A stretch of 64,000 nt of DNA, taken from positions 16,835,318 through 16,899,317 of the forward strand of contig NC_087070.1 of assembly GCF_963678635.1 (NCBI RefSeq), read 5' to 3'. The notes below the pieces were generated by a model, which saw only the letters and a list, made by a program, of their open reading frames with translations, had not been told where the DNA came from and searched no databases. Of the stretch, positions 1-13,308 are shown in pieces. Both the position numbers and the translations under genes were made by a program. This DNA is from Symsagittifera roscoffensis. Its lineage: Eukaryota; Xenacoelomorpha; Acoela; Convolutidae. Every line of letters starts with the position of its first letter. The first letter of the stretch is position 1.

Positions 1-1105
1 ACCAGTCCCCACCAACGACGTCCCAAGCAAATCCAACAACACCCACAAGTATCCAGAATCCCCATTCATATACACGACTTTCTTTTCAAGAAAATCCATA
101 TACCTTTGAAGAAAGACACGCACGATTATCTGAACCATTAGAACCAGTTGTTCGCCAAGCACCCTTAAGCAAACCACAATACGAACCAGCATATAAAATA
201 TACCCACATCTATAACAAGATCTTAACAGAGCAAGACACATAAGTCAAAACCAGAACACACTCGAAATAAATAGACAAGTTATAGATCCAAAACGAAACA
301 GAAATTTTCCAACTCCCAGAGTTCAATTCAATATACCTCAATCACCAACGTCAAGTCCCTTAGACCTTTCAAGTAGCACATTACCAGAAACATTTCCAAC
401 TGCTTCACAACAAAACATTTCGAATGTTCCTTCCGATTACTTAGGTTCAACCCCTACATCAGAACAAATTAGAGAAAACCCTTTTAATCACCCAAAAACC
501 ACAGAACGCTCTCCATATTGGGTAACAAACAAATGCCCTCACGGTGAACCAAATTTAGTAAACAACCCAGTTGACGTTTCATTCGATACAACACTATCTA
601 CATTACTCAAACATTTTTCCTTCCCTCAACACCCTCTTTAAGCCAAATATCACCATCAACTTTTCGCCTAAATTTCCCTACCAACCTTGATTCACGATAT
701 CAAGAACAATCATCTCAAAATATACCACAACAATTAGATTGGAATACATTCGCAGCAACCCCACCATTATTTGGTCAACAACAGGAAAGTAATAGACTAC
801 ACAACTGGGCATTAAACAGATTACAATATCGACACGATATTCACAAAGATTTACAAGAACATAACATCCAAATACTACAACAAAACAGTCTCACACTAAA
901 ATTCGAACTTACAGTAAGACTAAACAACATTGTTCAACATCCATTTCCATTAGACCCACCAAATATCACAGCTCAATCTTTACCTCCCCAATTTATAACA
1001 ACAGGAATAATATATAAACACAATAGATATACAAAAAAGAGACAATAGGATACATAACCTTTTTTAATCCATATTCAGGATTGTCATACACATGTATATT
1101 CTAAA
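1..1105 (+). pseudogene. Remnant of the methionine-free accessory ORF
   Basis: The nucleotide and protein sequence aligns with 41530-42624 of the provirus: a proline/serine/threonine-rich stretch followed by a conserved C-terminal part that ends just after the env start. Here it is broken, for example by a TAA near 210 and by frame changes around 570-640. The function is unknown. The window begins inside it, so its 5' end cannot be seen. Confidence 0.7.
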
Positions 1106-3617
1106 GACATTCACATTTCACCACCTCTTTTTTCTCACTTTTTTCGAACCAAAGCAAAATACCTCTCCTCGCACAGGACCCCAAGATTTATTAGTAACAC
1201 ACTACGATTGTGAAGAAAACGAACAAAAACACTACACAGATATGCTGTAAATCAAGTCACACAAAGTGAATCCGAACCACAAGCTAAGGAAGCAACAAAT
1301 ATAATAGCTACACTGTACTCAAAAGCCCGAGCGACAACAATAACAAGATACAAATTTACAGCAACATTTTCCGAAAAGAAAATACATTGTTCACAAGTTT
1401 CAAACGGAAATAAAAATAGATTGGATCACGAATCTTTCTACCAAAGTAATATTGAAAGATTACTACATATCAGCCCTCAAGACTGTAAAAACGAATTGAA
1501 ACGACTCAACTTAACACCAAACGAAGGAACAAACAGAAAACTTGTAATTTTTTAAGTTTTTGCAGATGTAGCACATCAAGCAGAACTTGAAAAACACCAA
1601 GGCCACATAAGACTAGTTACAAAATATGACTAGTTACAAAAGGATATCAAGAAATAATGTTTTTTGATTGGAAAATACAACTAGAAAAAGTACAACTTAC
1701 ACGCGACTTAAAAGACGACACAACTCTTTACCAAGGTATTAGACTCCCTTGCAAAAATGATCAAGGATATTGCGATCCTACAACACGAACACAAGCAACT
1801 ATTGTATGGTTTTCCGAAGAAACCTGCACAGTTTTTTAAGTAGCGTAAATAACCGCTAGAATGATTAAATTTCACCAAAAATATTTTATTGAATCGATTC
1901 CATATGAAGAAGTTAATCCCGATCAAATTAGATCTATGAAATATAAATTTAGAAACATCCACAAAATAGAAAATAAATTAACACGATTTCAAATATACCC
2001 GGAAACGGAACTTGCATGTAAATACAACAAGCCAATTTATAAAACACAGTATTCAGAAATTCTTGTCAAATACGAAAATGGTTTTGACATGAATACAGGA
2101 CATTTAATCGTAAGCCCGATGGCCACATCTCACTCACTTACCGAGGAAAATCCCTACGTTTCAGTAAAATTTCAGAGAAGCACAGGACGAATTGGTGGAA
2201 AATTAAAACCACAAGACACAGAAAGCACACGATTACCAGAACTATCACATATAAACAGCACTCATTTTTGCGTAATTCCTTATGATATACATTGAGATAT
2301 GAAACTAGACTACACAATAAGCAGAATTTTTCAAGAAATGTCCCTTTTAGAACTAGAAACACTACACCAACTATGTGAACTTGAAAGAACACAAATTCTA
2401 CAGTCACTAGCACTAGCAGTTTTAAAGATACCATATGCAGGATATTTATTATCCAGAAATCAATCAAATTTCATTAATTACGAAGGAAACATCTTATGGT
2501 ATTACACTTGTACTAAACAAGTATCACCTTTATACGTTTTTGAAGATAAACGATGTTACAAAAGAATTCCAGTATTCTACAAAAACAAATCATATTTTGC
2601 TGATACACTCTCAAGACGAACATATTTTTGGGATACAACAGTACCATGTGGATCAGAAAATAGCCACAATGTTGTTCAATTAGATCCCGATGAAGATAAA
2701 TACTATCTACCTACACCATATCCAACATTAATGCCACCACTAAAAAGTTTTCACCCGAATGCATTAGAGCTATGGCCCGAAACCCGAATATCGATTTACA
2801 ATCGATAGGCATCTATTCTAAATCCGACATACAACACCACATACGTACACAACAATTTCAAGAACTACTTACAAAAATGAACACTATACAACGACAATCA
2901 ATAGATCAAATTTTACGAAAACTTGCAGAAACAGCAGGATTTTCAGACACTTAAACACAAGATTACAGCGGATATTTTCAAGACATAAAAGACTATATTT
3001 ATGTAAACGGCGAAAAATATCGACCACAAGATATATCACCAATCAATATTTTCAGTTTTATAAACCTCAAAAACGAACTTTTAGCCTTTCTAGGATGGCC
3101 ATATTACATCTTAGAAAGATTGACTATATTATACGCAATGTTTAATTTTATTGGTTTTTTTTTGTTTTTATTAAAAGGCATTTATAACACATGCGCAATC
3201 CACACACAAGTCAAAAGACAAGCAAGCGTAGCACGCATACTTTTCGCAGGATTTTTTGGAATATTTTCCACATCTATAAATAAAATACTTTAAGACGCAC
3301 AAATAAAAGAATACAATACAAAATTATCAACTACGCCAAACACATATGACGAATCACACAATAACACAAAAACATTACATACAGCACCACAACTACCAAG
3401 GTTAAATCGTAACCATCCACTATCACTAGTACCACGGAACTTCAGAAACTTAGCACTAGTAAACGTCGCAAATTCAAGACCAAATCATATACAAAGTCCA
3501 ATTCAACACATTGTCACTCAACAACCTCAAGCTGACGATACATATGAACAAATAATTGAACAACCACATACCACAAACTTTCAATCTCAGAACAATCATT
3601 TTTTTAGCCCACGATGA
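1093..3617 (+). pseudogene. Broken env-like glycoprotein gene (copy 1)
   Basis: It is homologous over its length to the intact 872-codon env-like ORF at 42612-45230. It begins with a hydrophobic leader at 1093 and ends at an ATGA junction at 3614. Visible damage includes a frameshift near 1225, a TAA near 1553, an internal deletion near 1625-1640, TAA and TAG around 1839-1845, a TGA near 2295, and a TAA near 3293. The longest open pieces are 1861-2295 and 2299-2808. Several cysteine-rich blocks stay recognisable. It cannot encode a full protein. Confidence 0.85.
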
Positions 3618-5398
3618 GCCGACAAGTTGGATCCCTTCACCGTTCCATTTCCCACCCAGTCAACCTTCAAAATCCACTTCCCATGATCCCACTTTTTGCT
3701 TTCCCGCCACCTGAATCACCCCATGTTAACACATCATCTGGCATGGATTCTGACACTAATTCAGATATCACCGTTTTTATTACAACTTCCCAGTTTAATA
3801 ATTCAGACATCGAAACCCCAGGCGAATTTGCAAACTCCGAACCCAGCCCATCAGTATTTTCCCAACCCCCTTTCAACCTACTCACTCCCAGTCCACAAAT
3901 GATTCCCCCTCATCCATTTCTCACATTTCCCAAGCAACCCCGACATACTCCCCCTTTACCAATGACCATTCCAACAACGATTCCCCAGAAACCACACAAA
4001 TTTCACAAGAACTAGATAACCTGATAACACTTCAACAACAAATACAACATCCTCACACTCTAACTATTCACCAATTATCATCAAATATAACATCATCAAA
4101 CCCTACAACTCCTACACCCTCTTCAGATTATACCCCTTCTTTAGATCAATCCTCAACATCAATCCATTCATCATCCACAACTAACCGTGCATATAGAACG
4201 TTCAAAAGAAAATTCCCTAACCACCCATTTCCCTCTAAACCTGGAACAGCCCGCGATTATGTAAACCACCCTGAACACATTAATACTCCAGCCTTTCTCC
4301 AAATTTCCCTACCCCTCTTCCCCCAATATACCATTAGCCATTCCAACCCTCACACTGAACAACCTCACTATTATGATGAGCATGTACTAATCCCTACACT
4401 TCACTGGACATCATTTTAATATTTTTCAAACCCACTTTGTATACCTTTAAGGAACACATCTCGCGAAATAGAAAGAAGTAAATTAGACCTTTTTAGACTC
4501 ACCACAACATTGACACCTAGACAATTTACTCACGTAGGATATAAAAAGCTACTAACATTTTTCACTGCACCCCGAGCTAATGATTTTCCTATTGAATATT
4601 ACGATCACAACATCATTAGACCTAACCAAGACCAATTTTTAGACGATGTTAAGCTCGCTAACCCTCAATTAACAGAAAATTTTTTTATCCAAACACCCTA
4701 CATTTTTACACTAAGCTCACTAGATAAAAAACACGACCATATTATTTCCGAAGCACTAATCGACATCCAAGCTTCTGAATCATATCACGATAAATTTCAA
4801 ACTTTTTCACTAACCCTTCACTTCCTCACTTCAAAAGAACGAGATTTGCGTTGTTCACACGACATCATGTTGCGAACTAAACAAACACACACTAACAAAT
4901 ATTATAGATTTATTCAAAATCGTTTTAATTTACACACACCTTCCCGAAAACCTCATCATCGTTTTCAGTTTATTAATTCAAAGTACACTTCACCATTTTT
5001 CTTAAATTTCATATACTGTATTAAAGGCACTAACTTCCAAGGCATCCTCAGAAGTTACGAACCAATAACCCAAATGTATATATTTTGTCCACTCACCCAG
5101 AACTTTAATGTAGAAGAATCCCGACCCCTCATTGTCCCGCATGAATATATCCAACCTATAGAAAACCCGATGTTACAATTCATTCACAATACTAAATATA
5201 AGCACAAATTTTTTAACCTCATTCAACACATCAATCATGAGTTTTCCGTGGCACCTAAGAACTAAACACTATAAAAGCACTTCAACTGCTTTGGCCACTG
5301 CTCGAAACTAAAAATATCATCCGCATATTAGCAAATTTACTAACCACATCAGATTCAATTCACGACATCTTCCCTCACGGTTTCTTCCCCGATGCATA
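3614..5398 (+). pseudogene. Broken copy of the unknown 599-aa 3' ORF
   Basis: It is homologous to the ORF at 45227-47026. The start is kept as an ATGA overlap with the env stop, as in the provirus. The N-terminal part is rich in P, S, T and F and is open to 4015; the C-terminal part is open at 4510-5265. Between them lie a frameshift and a TAA (near 4417). The best conserved part is the C-terminal 400 residues, which suggests that this is the functional domain. I recognise no family. Confidence 0.75.
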
Positions 5399-7026
5399 GG
5401 TAAATATAAATTAAATAATTTATAACTAATAAATTCAAAACAAACGAACCATTTCTTAATAAATGTTTCTTCATTAGTCTGTAGATCACCATCATCTACA
5501 ATCAAGAAAACAGAAAACAGAAATAAAAATAGCAAACTCTTTTATACATTATAAACTTTTCAAATAGCAAACTTATTTTCTAAATTCTTAGCTTTTATTA
5601 ACTAACAGCAATAAATGACGCTGTAAATTTCTTCTCCACAGCAGTAAATTAACCAATAAATTTTTTCCCCGATGTAGTAAATTTGAATACACTGAAAATA
5701 ATTTAATAATTTCAATCCCCACAATGCAGTAAAATTAAATATTTCAGCAGTGAATTTTTACAAATGTTAGCAGTACTAAACTTTATCGAGAATCAATCGC
5801 ACACAAATTCTATCCACACTCGCACAGCTCGCCCACGAAGAATTGTTCAAGATAATGATTTCGAGTTTCAACTCTCACTGATAACAACTCAAACTAACAC
5901 TAACAAATTTCAAACTTTTTTTAACCCGGTTGGAAAGGAATTATATAATAATTCCAACTAACCAATGCAGCTTACTAAACACCATAAAACATAAACTAAC
6001 AACATGACTATGAAAAGAAAACCCACAGTACCCAAACTGGATTAAACCAGCTTAGAGAACCGATAATTTATTCTTTTAAAGACTATTGATAAGTCTAAAA
6101 AAGAAAGCATAAAAAACCCAAAAAGTCGAAAGACAAACCCAAACCAAACAATTTGATTTTTGAGAAAAAGACACAACTAAAACAACAAAAGGAAAAAACT
6201 AGAAACAAACACAACACAAAAGGTTAACACAAAACAGAACCCCATAAGAAACCAGCATGAAATCATACCCTCACTCCTGGCCTAACCCAACAGAAGAGGA
6301 CGAAGTCCTGAGCATGCTTAATAGCCGGCCTAACCCATCGTGCTAGAATCCACGCTTTGTGACCACACTCCTTATTTTTGATAAAAAATACTCAAGTGTG
6401 AGTAACTCTTTTAAAATAACTGAGCTAAAAATAAAAGCTTTTGCGATAAACACTATAAAAAAATCATAACTAAGAGAAAGACTAACAAAACTTTTATTTA
6501 TGTAAAATATATATTGTAGTAATTTAGATCATACACAATCACAAAGACAAGCATCAAGCAGCTAAGACGACTTCATCACACACAACCTACAGAATGGCCG
6601 AGCACAACCGATATGCCGCTCACAACCACAATTCAAAGGATTTAAAGTACGACTTGACTCCGAAGAAAAGGACTTCATTGAAACAGACCAATGACCACCT
6701 CGATGTTCAAGTATACGTACAGATCCGAGTTACAGGGCATTCCCTCCAAACTCGAGCTTCACGCCATCGAAACATAGTTCTCCACAACCGATCAAGAAAA
6801 GACGATCATAACAAACCATCTTGAAATCAGATTGATTTCGTGGGCGGTCATAGTCATTGTCGAACGACAACTAACAACTTCATTTCGACGATTCCACAGC
6901 TTCCTGGAGCTTTCTACTCCAAGAACGGAACAAGAAATGATGCTCTCCAAATACGAACGATCATCATCCATCCTTCATTACAGATAGAAGATAAAAGATT
7001 CAAAAACTCTGTAAACCCCGGATGGG
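5399..7026 (+). other. 3' noncoding region of copy 1
   Basis: There is no credible long ORF. It carries spaced copies of a GCAGTAAAT-like motif at about 5600-5770, a conserved block at about 6245-6375, and a short ORF at 6594 whose first 37 residues match the 61-aa ORF at 48192. All three recur at matching places in the provirus (47230-47380, 47850-47975, 48192-48377), so they are probably element functions such as RNA export, packaging or 3' processing. That role is inference. Confidence 0.6.
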
Positions 7027-7379
7027 TGGAACCAGATCTAAACTATATTTTATTATTGAATATTTTATCATTATAAAATATTTAATACTAGCCAATCATG
7101 ATCCATCTAACTAACAACCCACTTATTTGTAAGTGCTGAAATTACTAGTATTTTCAGCACAAGAGCATTCTGAATTTAACTTACAGCTTAGTTGCTTCTT
7201 CCAAGAGACCAACTCGTAACAAACCAGTATACTCTAGATCTATTGAGACTAAGAGATATGGGAGTAAGATTAAGATCGGTATTAGACTAAGAAGTTGCAC
7301 GAATCTATCCGGCCGAAAATAAGATAGCGTGACGAGCAGACGGTGTACCTTATCTGAAATTACCTTCCGTCCCAACTCA
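7027..7379 (+). repeat. 3' LTR of copy 1
   Basis: It starts TGGAACC and ends AACTCA, like the LTRs at 30141 and 48589, and aligns with them along most of its length, including the stretch around 7290-7350. It is about 57 bp shorter. The AATAAA of the provirus LTRs is AACAAA here. It is directly followed by the duplicated unit that starts at 7384. Confidence 0.85.
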
Positions 7380-7383
7380 GTAG

Positions 7384-9104
7384 GTTTGCAGTTATAGAGC
7401 TTTAGTATTATTTCGTGATTGATTAAGACTACATTTTTGTCGAGTAGTCAAGATCTGGTAAGTTACAATCAATTTTATGTTCAAGCAGTAGCTATTTTTG
7501 TATAATAAGTTCTACCCCGGGTAGCCAATGAAAAGTGTACAAATAGTTTCGATGTGATTCGAAATTCCAATTTCTAAGACGATTCTACACGCTGCATTTT
7601 GAAAACGCTGTGATGTGACTGCTTTGGGTTTTTTGATGCCATTGAAAATACATATTGCAATACTCAAAGCGGTTTATGATTAGAGCTTTTACGGGGCCTT
7701 ATCGCTTTTTGAGAATTAGGTATAATTTTCTTCTATTTTGTTGACTTAATAAAAAGTAGCGGACACCATCAGATTATGTTGCTTTGAGATGGAAACTCTA
7801 GACATTGGTCAACTTTAATTCGTAATTATGTGACTTCAATTACTAACTTGACATTATTTTAATTAATAGATCATAGATCATAGATAATAGAATTCATTGA
7901 TCAAATCAATTTTTTCTGTTTTGCTATGAAAAATAAATTTTTTTAGGGTTGATTTTGAGCTTCAAAGAGCTGCGTGCATTGTCAATTTTCGAAATTCTAC
8001 ATTTTTGTCTTTCTGCAATATGCCAAAATGACGACAAGCTATCAAAAATTTTGTAGAACAATGTGTCATCCGCGTATGGAAATCTTATGCATGGAACCCC
8101 TAAACTTACAAAATTTTCTGTTGATCAACAGGCACATTTTTTGTCTTTTTGTTAATGGTTTTTCACAAAAGTAAAATCAATTTAAAGCAATATCCTTTAG
8201 TGTTACACTAATTTTGAAGTATAATGTCGAGGGTGATGTAGTATTATTGAATAGATAGTAAACGATCACTCACATAACAACTATGAATTTTTGTCCAAAG
8301 TTAGCAGAACACCTTTCAGAAATAGCCTTGGTACTATGGCTGGATATTTTTTAAAGATTGATTGATTTTGATCAATGGGAGATTAAAAACTGAGCTGCCG
8401 TTTCAATTGTTTCAAGGCCATATTTTCAAAAAAATCGAATTTAAGATTAAATTGGCTTTTGATTGGTTTTTTAAGCATCTGCCGTTTTTGCATTCAGAGA
8501 TGGTCGTTTCAGTTGGAGCAGAACGTTTCGTTGAAAATTGGGGGACAGATTTCAGTTTCAGAGCTAGTTTGACCATTTTGAGCATTAAATCAGTTTTTAT
8601 CGTGGATATCATCACAAGGTTTCTGTCCGTGTGCACCGTGATAAAGAAAATTTATTTCAAGTTCATTATGATCTTGATGCTGATCATTTTGTGCTTGATG
8701 TCGGAGTCTGGAAAAACATGAAAACTCAGTAGTTCTCGATTATACTATCTTTAAACGTTTTTACTCAATTTTACAAGCTTCAGGATCAAGATGTAGTAGT
8801 CTTTCAAGTTTACTTTGGTAATATGATTCATGATCGAGTCTATTTTTGTTTCCATTTGAAACTTGAGAACAGTGTATTTTCTTTTCAGAAAATTTTCCTC
8901 TGAGTTTATGACCTGTTAGTGTTATATAGATCTAAGTAAACCTAGCCATACTTAATTTGTATTTGATTTGTGATCAAGGGTTGTAGAATAGTAAATCAAT
9001 CCACACGGTTCAGGCATAACTAGAACACAACTAGATCGTTAGATTGTATTTTAGTTCTTATCAGTTTTAAGACCTGTTCTAAGCCTGGGTCAATTAAGAG
9101 GTAG
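7384..9104 (-). repeat. Tandem duplication unit 1 (inverted env and leader remnants)
   Basis: This unit is repeated at 9695-11407 with high identity (offset about 2.3 kb). Read on the minus strand it holds leader-like sequence at about 8960-9090, followed directly by env-like sequence (about 8400-8960). The best env match is at about 8790-8950, where the reverse strand matches the env block around 42885-43015. There is no gag or pol. The plus-strand ORF of 119 codons at 8362-8721 is antisense to this remnant and should not be annotated as a gene. Confidence 0.75.
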
Positions 9105-9694
9105 AAATCCCCCTCCTTCAAGAAAAATTTTGATCCACTTCTGTAAACATTTGTCCAAATGTGTTCTGCATTGTAGTATCTCAAAATTTTATAACTGGGT
9201 TGTTTCACCCGATATCACGGTAAACCAAAAATGCGTTTTTTTAGGCTTTCAAGCTTTGAGCGACCAAATATGTCAATTTAAGTAGGCAGGACAAGAAAAC
9301 GCTAAGTTTCTGCGAGTTCTGACATTTAGAAGTTCTTACTGTTTGAGAACTATCAACCTTTTGTAAAGCTTAGCCAGTTTGGCCATCTCTTGCATGCTGA
9401 GATCTCGAAAGTTGTGCTGCGGTATGGGGGTTGCTTTTTTGAAATATTTTCGTTTGCGTATCATAGAATTGATTGTTTCAATTCTTTCTTCTTTTTCGTT
9501 TGGCTTTCTTCCGAGATCTTAAATTTAGTCTGGAAGAAAAAAGGTCCAGAAAAAAATGGTCGGAGTCTTAAATATCTGTCTAATTAACGTTTCATATTGA
9601 ATCTCGTGTAGCTGAACTGCTAAGCTACTCCAGTGACGCTGCCCGCTTGCGAAAAAAGCTTTGTTTTCAAATGCTGTTTTGTATTTTGCAGTAA
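9105..9694. other. Spacer between the two duplication units
   Basis: No gene or recognisable repeat is seen in this stretch. It separates two copies of the inverted env/leader unit and is not itself repeated in the window. Confidence 0.5.
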
Positions 9695-11407
9695 GTTTGC
9701 AGTTATAGAGCTTTAGTATTACTTCCTGATTGATTAAGACTACATTTTTGTCAAGTATTCTAGATCTGGTAAGTTAGAATCAGTTTTATGTTCAAGCAGT
9801 AGCTGTTTTTTTATAATAAGTTCTACCCCGGGTAGCCAATGAAAAGTGTACAAATAGTTTCAATGTGATTCGAAATTCCAATTTCTAAGACGATTCTACT
9901 TGCTGCATTTTGAAAATGCTGTGATGTGACTGCTTTGGGTTTATTGATGCCATTGAAAATACATATTGCAATACTCAAAGCGGCTTATGATTAGAATTTT
10001 ACTGGGATTTCTCGCTTTTTGAGAATTAGGTATAATTTTCTTCTATTTAGTTGACTTAATAAGAAGTAGCGGACACCATCAGATTATGTTGCTTTGAGAT
10101 GAAAATTCTACACATTGGTCAATTTTAATTCTTTATTATGTGACTTCATTTACTAACGTGACATTAGTACAATTAATAGATCATAGATCATAGATAATAG
10201 AATTCATAGATCAAATCAACTTTTTCTGTTTTGCTAGGAAAAATCAATTTCTTTAGGGTTGATTTTGAGCTTCAAAGAGCTGCATGCACTGTCAATTTTC
10301 GAAATTCTACATTTTTTTCTTTCTGCAATATGCCAAAATGACGACAAGCTATCAAAAATTTTGTAGAACAATGTGTCATCCGCGTATGGAAATCTTATGC
10401 ATGGAACCCTTAAACTTACAAATTTTTCTGTTGATCAACAGGCATATTCTTTGTCTTTTTTTAAATGGTTTTTCACAAGGGTAAAATCCATTTAAAGCAA
10501 TATCCTTTGGTGTTACACTAATTTTGAAGTATAATGTCGAGAATGATGTAGTATTATTGAATAGAAAGTTAACACACATAACAACTATGAATTTTTGTCC
10601 AAAGTTAGCAGAACACCTTTCAGAACTAGCCTTGGTACTATGGCTGGATATTTTTTAAAGACTGATTGATTTTGATCAATGGTAGATTAAAAACTGAGCT
10701 GCCGTTTAAATTGTTTCACAGCCAATTTTTCAAAAATTTCGAATTCAAAATTAAATTGGCTATTGATTGGTTTTTTAAGCATCTGTCGTTTTTGCATTCA
10801 GAGATGGTCATTTCAGTTGGAGCAGAAGGTTTCGTTGAAAATTGTGGGACAGATTTCAGTTTCAGAGCTAGTTTGACCATTTTGAGCATTAAATCAGTTT
10901 TTATCGTGGATATCATTACAAGGTTTCTGTCCGTGTGCACCGTGATAAAGAAAATTTATGTCAAGTTCATTATGATCTTGATGCTGATCAATTTGTGCTT
11001 GATGTCGGAGTCTGGAAAAACATGAAAACTCAGTAGTTCTCGATTATACTATCTTTAAACGTTTTTACTCAATTTTACAAGCTTCAGGATCAAGATGTAG
11101 TAGTCTTTCAAGTTTACTTTGGTAATATGATTCATGATCGAGTCTATTTTTGTTTCCATTTGAAACTTGAGAACAGTGTATTTTCTTTTCAGAAAATTTT
11201 CCTCTGAGTTTATGACCTGTTAGTGTTATATACATCTAAGTAAACTTAGCCATACTTAATTTGCATTTGATTTGTGATCAAGGGTTGTAGAATAGTAAAT
11301 CAATCCACACGGTTCAGGCATAACTAGAACACAACTAGATCGTTAGATTTTATTTTAGTTTTTATCAGTTTTAAGACCTGTTCTAAGCCTGGGTCAATTA
11401 AGAGGTA
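9695..11407 (-). repeat. Tandem duplication unit 2 (inverted env and leader remnants)
   Basis: Near-copy of 7384-9104. On its high-coordinate side it continues without a break into the inverted leader and LTR (11408-12770), so this is probably the original unit and 7384-9104 the derived copy. The reverse strand carries env-like sequence at about 10700-11240, joined to leader sequence at about 11250-11300. Confidence 0.75.
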
Positions 11408-12393
11408 GGGTTTGAGTGAAGGATGAATAACCGAAGTTCTTCACTGTTTAGCCTAATTCAAATGGTTAATTTTTTTGTAAAATCTTCAGTTAATTCTGGG
11501 TTGTAGATAAGGGTTTGAAAATTAATCGACGCTTGAGGTCGTTAGACACTAGTTCTAGAGGTGGGGGTGAAAAAAATTTTAATTGATCCGAGCAAAGCCT
11601 TGATGCTCAAATTTTAAATAAATTTAAAATTTTGATGGTGAATAAAATTTTATAACTTAAGAATTAAAATTTAAAAATTCAAGGGCAGCCTTGTTAATCT
11701 GATTTTTTATGATTTAAGTTAAGAATTAGGTTAAACAAGGACAAGCCTTAAAAATTGGTCAAAACTTAGTCTTAAGTGAGGTCAGTTGTTCTAAATAAAT
11801 TTTGTTTATTTTAGGTGATGAAGAGCAAATACAGCGAAAATCCTCGTGAAGCAAAGAACTCTATAACTCTATAAAATTAATCAAAAACGCTTAACTAACC
11901 AACTTTTTGTGATTTTTGTTTCTTCAATAAATATAAAAATTTGAAAAGTGTTTACGAAATTACTGTTGATTCGAATGTTTTGATGTAGATGGAGATATTA
12001 TAGTCGACTGAATATTTAAATAAATAATTATTGATTATCAAGCATGAAAAGAGATACGGCTTTGAAAGAATCTTACAGCTTCATTTATTGAAATGCATAT
12101 TAATGAGTGAAAATGTACTGCATAAATAGTTTGGTAGAAGAATAATCGTTGTAGTCTGTTTTTTCGTTTCACGATGTAGACATTTGGTCTATCGTCCTGG
12201 TTTTAACCTTATTATCAGCCTTTTTATTCGTTTGAATCGATTAGACTTATTGAAACGTGGAAATAAGCTAATGTTATTGTCGATTTGGTTTATCAATTTG
12301 TTGAGTGTTTTGATATAATTTGTCAATTCTATTATGTTTTTGCTGAAAATCTAAATTTGTATAGGTCTGTTTGAGACCCGTTTGGTCGCACCA
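11250..12393 (-). mobile_element. Inverted retroelement leader with primer-binding site
   Basis: The reverse complement aligns with the provirus leader (30551 to about 31640), including the stretch around 31395-31465 and the CCAACCCT-type leader repeats. The primer-binding site GGTGCGACC follows the LTR end at 12396 after the same two-base gap as in the provirus. Downstream on the minus strand the leader runs straight into env remnants, skipping gag and pol. Confidence 0.75.
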
Positions 12394-12395
12394 GA

Positions 12396-12770
12396 TGAGT
12401 TTAAGGCCGGGGTGGCTCTCTCATAGAGTATTTTCAGATAAGGTACATCGTCTGTTCGTCACGCTATCTTGTTTTCCGCCAGAAAGGTTCGTGCAACTTC
12501 TTAGTCTAATACCAACCATAATCTTACTCTTTTGTTTCCTAGTCTTAATAGATCTCGTATGTACTGGTCTTGTTGCGAGGCTTGAATTAAGAAAGAGCAA
12601 CTGTTTGCTTAGTTAGATTTATTTTTTTCTGGCTGAAACTATAAAAAGGTTCAGCCCTTCAATTTATTGTAAGTTTTAGTCAAGGATTTTGATTGGTTAG
12701 TTCTTAGTATTTTACAGTGATAATTATCAAGAAGCAACACTTGTTTTAAACTAATTTCAATGTCCATCCA
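12396..12770 (-). repeat. Inverted 5' LTR of a related element
   Basis: The reverse strand ends in AACTCA followed by the primer-binding site. It resembles the U5-side sequence of the LTRs at 30141 and 7027 (the region reading ATCTATC..GGCCG). The outer end near 12770 is set by loss of similarity and is uncertain by tens of bases. The LTR is diverged, so this is an old insertion. Confidence 0.7.
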
Positions 12771-13142
12771 AAAGTAATTAGATCGAAAAAAAACTACAGG
12801 AAAACTTTTAGTAGTTAAATTTTTTAATCGCATTTTTTCACTTTTTACTTTTTGCTTCTTTTTGTTTAGCTGGCTTGGTATCTAATTTTTCTGCTTGGTG
12901 ACAAAGGTATTTATTCTCTGAGCGCTGGGCGAGTTGTCACGACGTCTGTTTACAACTGGTTTGCTGCTTTAAATTGAAACATTTATTTTCAACTACTATG
13001 AACACAAACACGTCAAAACATCAAGAAGCAATTCGCAGTTTAGAGAAGAAGCATTTTTGGCTCTTTACATGGACTGGGGGTGAGCTTTGGGTTTTATTGT
13101 AGTTTGCCGCATCCTTTTGTTTGAGGCTTCACTCTTCGTTGT
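12771..13142. other. Intergenic DNA downstream of the GPCR gene
   Basis: This AT-rich stretch lies between the inverted LTR and the last GPCR exon. It should contain the 3' UTR of the receptor gene. An AATAAA on the minus strand near 12983 is a possible polyadenylation signal, but this is weak evidence. Nothing else is recognised. Confidence 0.35.
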
Positions 13143-13308
13143 TCATTTTTGTGTTCGATTTCGCTCCATTTTGTAGTCTAACCCGTACAGGATTAGACCT
13201 CCTCTGGCTGGTTGTATTGGCGACATCTGGAAGTGAGAAGCACTTGGATCGTCTCTCGGAATCAGCATGCTAGCACAGGAGTTGCTGACACTTCGGTAAC
13301 TCACACGC
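13143..13308 (-). CDS. GPCR gene, exon 5 (C-terminal tail)
   Basis: The reverse strand shows an acceptor TTCTACAG directly before 13308, then 54 codons to a TGA at 13143-13145. The exon needs two bases from the previous exon, and exon 4 supplies exactly two before a GTAAAT donor. The joined CDS therefore stays in frame past the in-frame stop that exon 4 reaches if it is not spliced (at 13536). The peptide is polar, with serine-rich and basic parts, as expected of a cytoplasmic receptor tail. A shorter isoform ending at 13536 by intron retention is possible. Confidence 0.65.

Larger units (their letters stand above)
1..7379 (+). mobile_element. Decayed 3' part of a retrovirus-like Ty3/gypsy element (copy 1)
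   Basis: The stretch follows, in the same order, the 3' third of the better preserved provirus at 30141-48998: accessory ORF, env, second accessory ORF, 3' noncoding region and 3' LTR. Its 5' part lies outside the window. All coding parts carry stops, frameshifts or deletions, and the LTR differs in length from those of the provirus (353 versus 410 bp). It is therefore an older or different lineage member. It is useful because anything shared with the provirus has been kept through independent copies. No target duplication can be tested because the 5' end is missing. Confidence 0.85.

Noticed and set aside
8362-8721. 119-codon plus-strand ORF present in two copies (also 10666-11025)
   Set aside because: The reverse strand of the region is env-like retroelement sequence, and the ORF is kept in both places because the DNA was duplicated. 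It is a shadow.
12371-12616. 81-codon plus-strand ORF resembling frames at 7181 and 30376 on the other strand
   Set aside because: All are translations of LTR sequence; the similarity is that of the LTRs.
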